NCBI GenBank assembly: GCA_028023455.1 | Contig: JAQFVV010000559.1 | Location: 248,001-312,000, forward strand | DNA length: 64,000 bases | Direction: 5' to 3' | From: Epiperipatus broadwayi | Taxonomy: Eukaryota > Onychophora > Udeonychophora > Euonychophora > Peripatidae | Shown here: piece after piece, positions 61,621 to 64,000 of the stretch | How positions within the stretch are numbered: position 1 is the first letter of the stretch | How the letters are laid out: each line of letters opens with the position of its first letter | Translations under genes and position numbers: made by a program | Notes under the pieces: generated by a model | Told to the model about the DNA's origin: nothing | Databases searched by the model: none | The model's input: only the letters and a program-made list of their open reading frames with translations

Positions 61621-64000
61621 TATTTGACTAATATAATTATATATTGTAATCTATGAAAGATCAAGCAGTGTTGAGTTGATCATTCAACAGCAATAACAAA
61701 GTCTCATCAAACAAAATACTATACATTTAGAGTAGATTATCCAATAAAAATAAATAACAACAATGGGATAAGCTAGATTTGGTGCTGCTCTAGACAATCA
61801 AAAGCATCAAATCTGGAGAATTCCAATACTCTCTAAACAAAATCTTATATAGCAAAGTTACATAAAGTTAGGTTACTTTAAAGTGTCCTTAATCAAATAA
61901 ATCTTTCTTAAATAACTTAGATCTTAAAAGTAAAATAAAGATTTCTAAAATAATTCAGATCTCTTGATCAAAATAATTCTTATTTAAATAAATCAGATTT
62001 CAGGGACCTTGCTATAATAAACTCTTCAATAATCAAATACAATCTTATTCTTCTTAAATTCTTATGCCAACAATGAATGTAATACTAGAAATATTAATAA
62101 TAAGACATAATCCAATCGTTGGGATAATATTTTAATACAACAAATAACTATTATATTTAAAATTAATCATGAAAAACTCTTATAATAAAACAATTATAGC
62201 ATATTAGGATTACATTCGTGATAAATAAGAAAAGGATTTTGTTGCTACTCATACATCACACAATAGATGCTCTTATAATCTTCAACCAAAAACAAAATCC
62301 ATGAATGTTATCTTAACATCAACCATATAAAATTCAATAAAATGACTTTGGTTTTATTCTTCTTGTATTTTTATATCACAATAATAAAACTATAAGTGTG
62401 ACTTTTGTGAATTTCTGAGAACGCAGATGATGATAGTAGAGATACAAATTCAAGAATTAAAAATTAAAACAATATTTATTGATGCTAATTAGTATGACAA
62501 ATATAATCATTAAATTTCTTTAATAAATTAGAAATTATAATTATCCAAGTTTAAAATAAAATTATTAAATTATAATTGCAAATAATAAAAATACATAAAT
62601 AAGTAATCTTGGTATGATTTCCAATGAATTCATAAAGCTTTCACATTTTAACAATCTCACTTTCAATTGCATATGTCCCTGTAGGAAATGTATTCAATAG
62701 TTTTAATAAATATAAATCTTACCATCCTTGTAACATGATGAATTTGGAAGATTTATACATTTTAGAGCCATATAAATAATTAAATTTAAGTGTAAAATAT
62801 TTTATTGAGATTTTATAAACCCATCAGATATGCAAACTGGGCATATTAAGAGCAAAACAAAGACATGGTTGATATGACTTTAACAAAATCTCACTGAGAT
62901 AAACATCAATAGATATAAAAGAAAGGCAAAAAAGAAATGATGGTATAAACTTACAACAAATACTTCTACAAGAGTACAATAAAGAATTAGAATTTCGATC
63001 TTAAAATACAAGAATAGAGTTACCTAAAATATGGCATTCTATGTTAAATATCACTTAAGACATACTAAAGCTTACTGACATAATAAAACAATTTATAAAA
63101 ATAGGTATAATACAACTATCTCATATAATGACAATGAATAAATGATGTGAAAAACTGATAAAATATAGCAATAAAAGCAAAATATAGTTAGACATATAAA
63201 TTTGCGGTTAAACATCTGCTTCATAAATTCTTTCATTCATTTATTCATGTTCTAAATAATTCTATATGGGACTAATATGACCCATTATTTCCAATAACAG
63301 TAATATTCTGAGAACTACAATGATAAACATATTAAAATCATACATAAATAATACATAATAAAAATCATTAACATATTGCATATATGAATAAATATTAATA
63401 CTAAATATTTATACCCTCTTACTAATTAATAATTAATAGTCCTTAAATCTTGATTTCCCATACCATTTAATTGATCCCTTTGATTTCAAAAGAACATTTG
63501 ATTTTCTTTTTAGGTAATTGACTACTGAAAAAAAATTAAACATTTATGAAATATTTGATTAGAGTGAATGTGATGGGAAATGGTTCACTTTGGTTTATGA
63601 TAAAAATATAAATTTCATATTAAAAATATCAAGAGTATAAAAGATAATAACACATATAGTATCTGAGAATATCTACATGCTTTTATCTCCACACATGCAA
63701 TCATTTATTTAGCATAGAGCACACAGTTTGTTGGATATATATGTCCATTTCCCAAATCATACCCAATACATCAATGATAGCTTTGCACACTCAACCCTCA
63801 TACTCTATTTTGAGTGAAAAATCTTATATCAGAGATTTTGTTCCCATTACATATAACTAAAATCGAATATACTGAATATAAGTATAATAAAATATATCCA
63901 TGGCTATTATATTAGACTGGGAGATATCTATGTATAATACAACCAACTAGATTACTTATGTAAAGAGAACTTAGCTTTTCTCTTCTATTTCCTTTATCAT
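61621..64000. other. AT-rich intronic stretch, nothing recognised
   Basis: No exon, RNA gene or structured repeat that I can support. The segment expected to encode the loop after TM1 of the receptor is not present here. Confidence 0.6.

Overview
This is a very AT-rich window from an animal genome, most likely an invertebrate. No bacterial features are present. The only host-gene signal is two small, well-formed exons on the + strand, at 795-887 and 50762-50912. They join in frame and encode the end of the extracellular part and the first membrane helix of a metabotropic GABA-B receptor subunit (class C GPCR, GABBR1-like). Nearly everything between them (888-50761, about 49.9 kb) is one giant intron, and the sequence from 50913 to the end is the start of the next intron. 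The clade is uncertain: large AT-rich introns, tRNA-derived SINEs, Tx1/L1-like and CR1/I-like LINEs, Penelope-like elements and hammerhead-bearing repeats would fit a mollusc, chelicerate, flatworm or similar.

Layout: a long TATC microsatellite (about 190-545), exon (795-887), a small foldback (1432-1643), then about 11 kb of AT-rich intron without recognisable genes. At 12754-17507 lies a non-autonomous LTR element with two 2.1-kb LTRs and only 0.5 kb inside. A Penelope-like fragment with a GIY-YIG endonuclease follows (17517-18524), then a palindrome (18723-18846) and a tandem-plus-inverted repeat array (19628-20812). A full-length but frame-broken Tx1/L1-like LINE occupies 22519-28790. Two solo LTRs follow (30310-32215 and 32402-34748), then a small foldback of the ribozyme repeat (35433-35646) and a 5'-truncated LINE (36859-38518). 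A gag-only LTR retrotransposon with 2.6-kb LTRs spans 39874-49752 and carries a nested array of hammerhead-ribozyme repeats (44182-46121). After the second exon there are a Penelope/hammerhead relic (52.4-52.6 kb), SINE-like tRNA relics, and a decayed CR1/I-like LINE on the minus strand (about 55.3-60.8 kb). That LINE has a PHD-like ORF1, a TAA tail and a nested MITE. An AAT/GAT microsatellite and a tRNA-Gly-like SINE head come last.

The most interesting system is the array at 44182-46121. It holds two direct and two inverted copies of a 463-465-bp unit without an ORF, each with a foldable type-I hammerhead ribozyme, flanked by a 12-13-bp target-site duplication. This is the architecture expected of an animal retrozyme, a small non-autonomous retroelement that would pass through a self-cleaved circular RNA. 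Two other arrays with the same mirrored layout and 14-bp duplications, plus an endonuclease-encoding Penelope-like fragment, lie in the same intron. This suggests that Penelope-type machinery mobilises the whole class. Separately, four LTR insertions of three families all sit between ATAT duplications. Both LTR pairs also show strong CpG-type decay, suggesting methylation of transposons in this genome.
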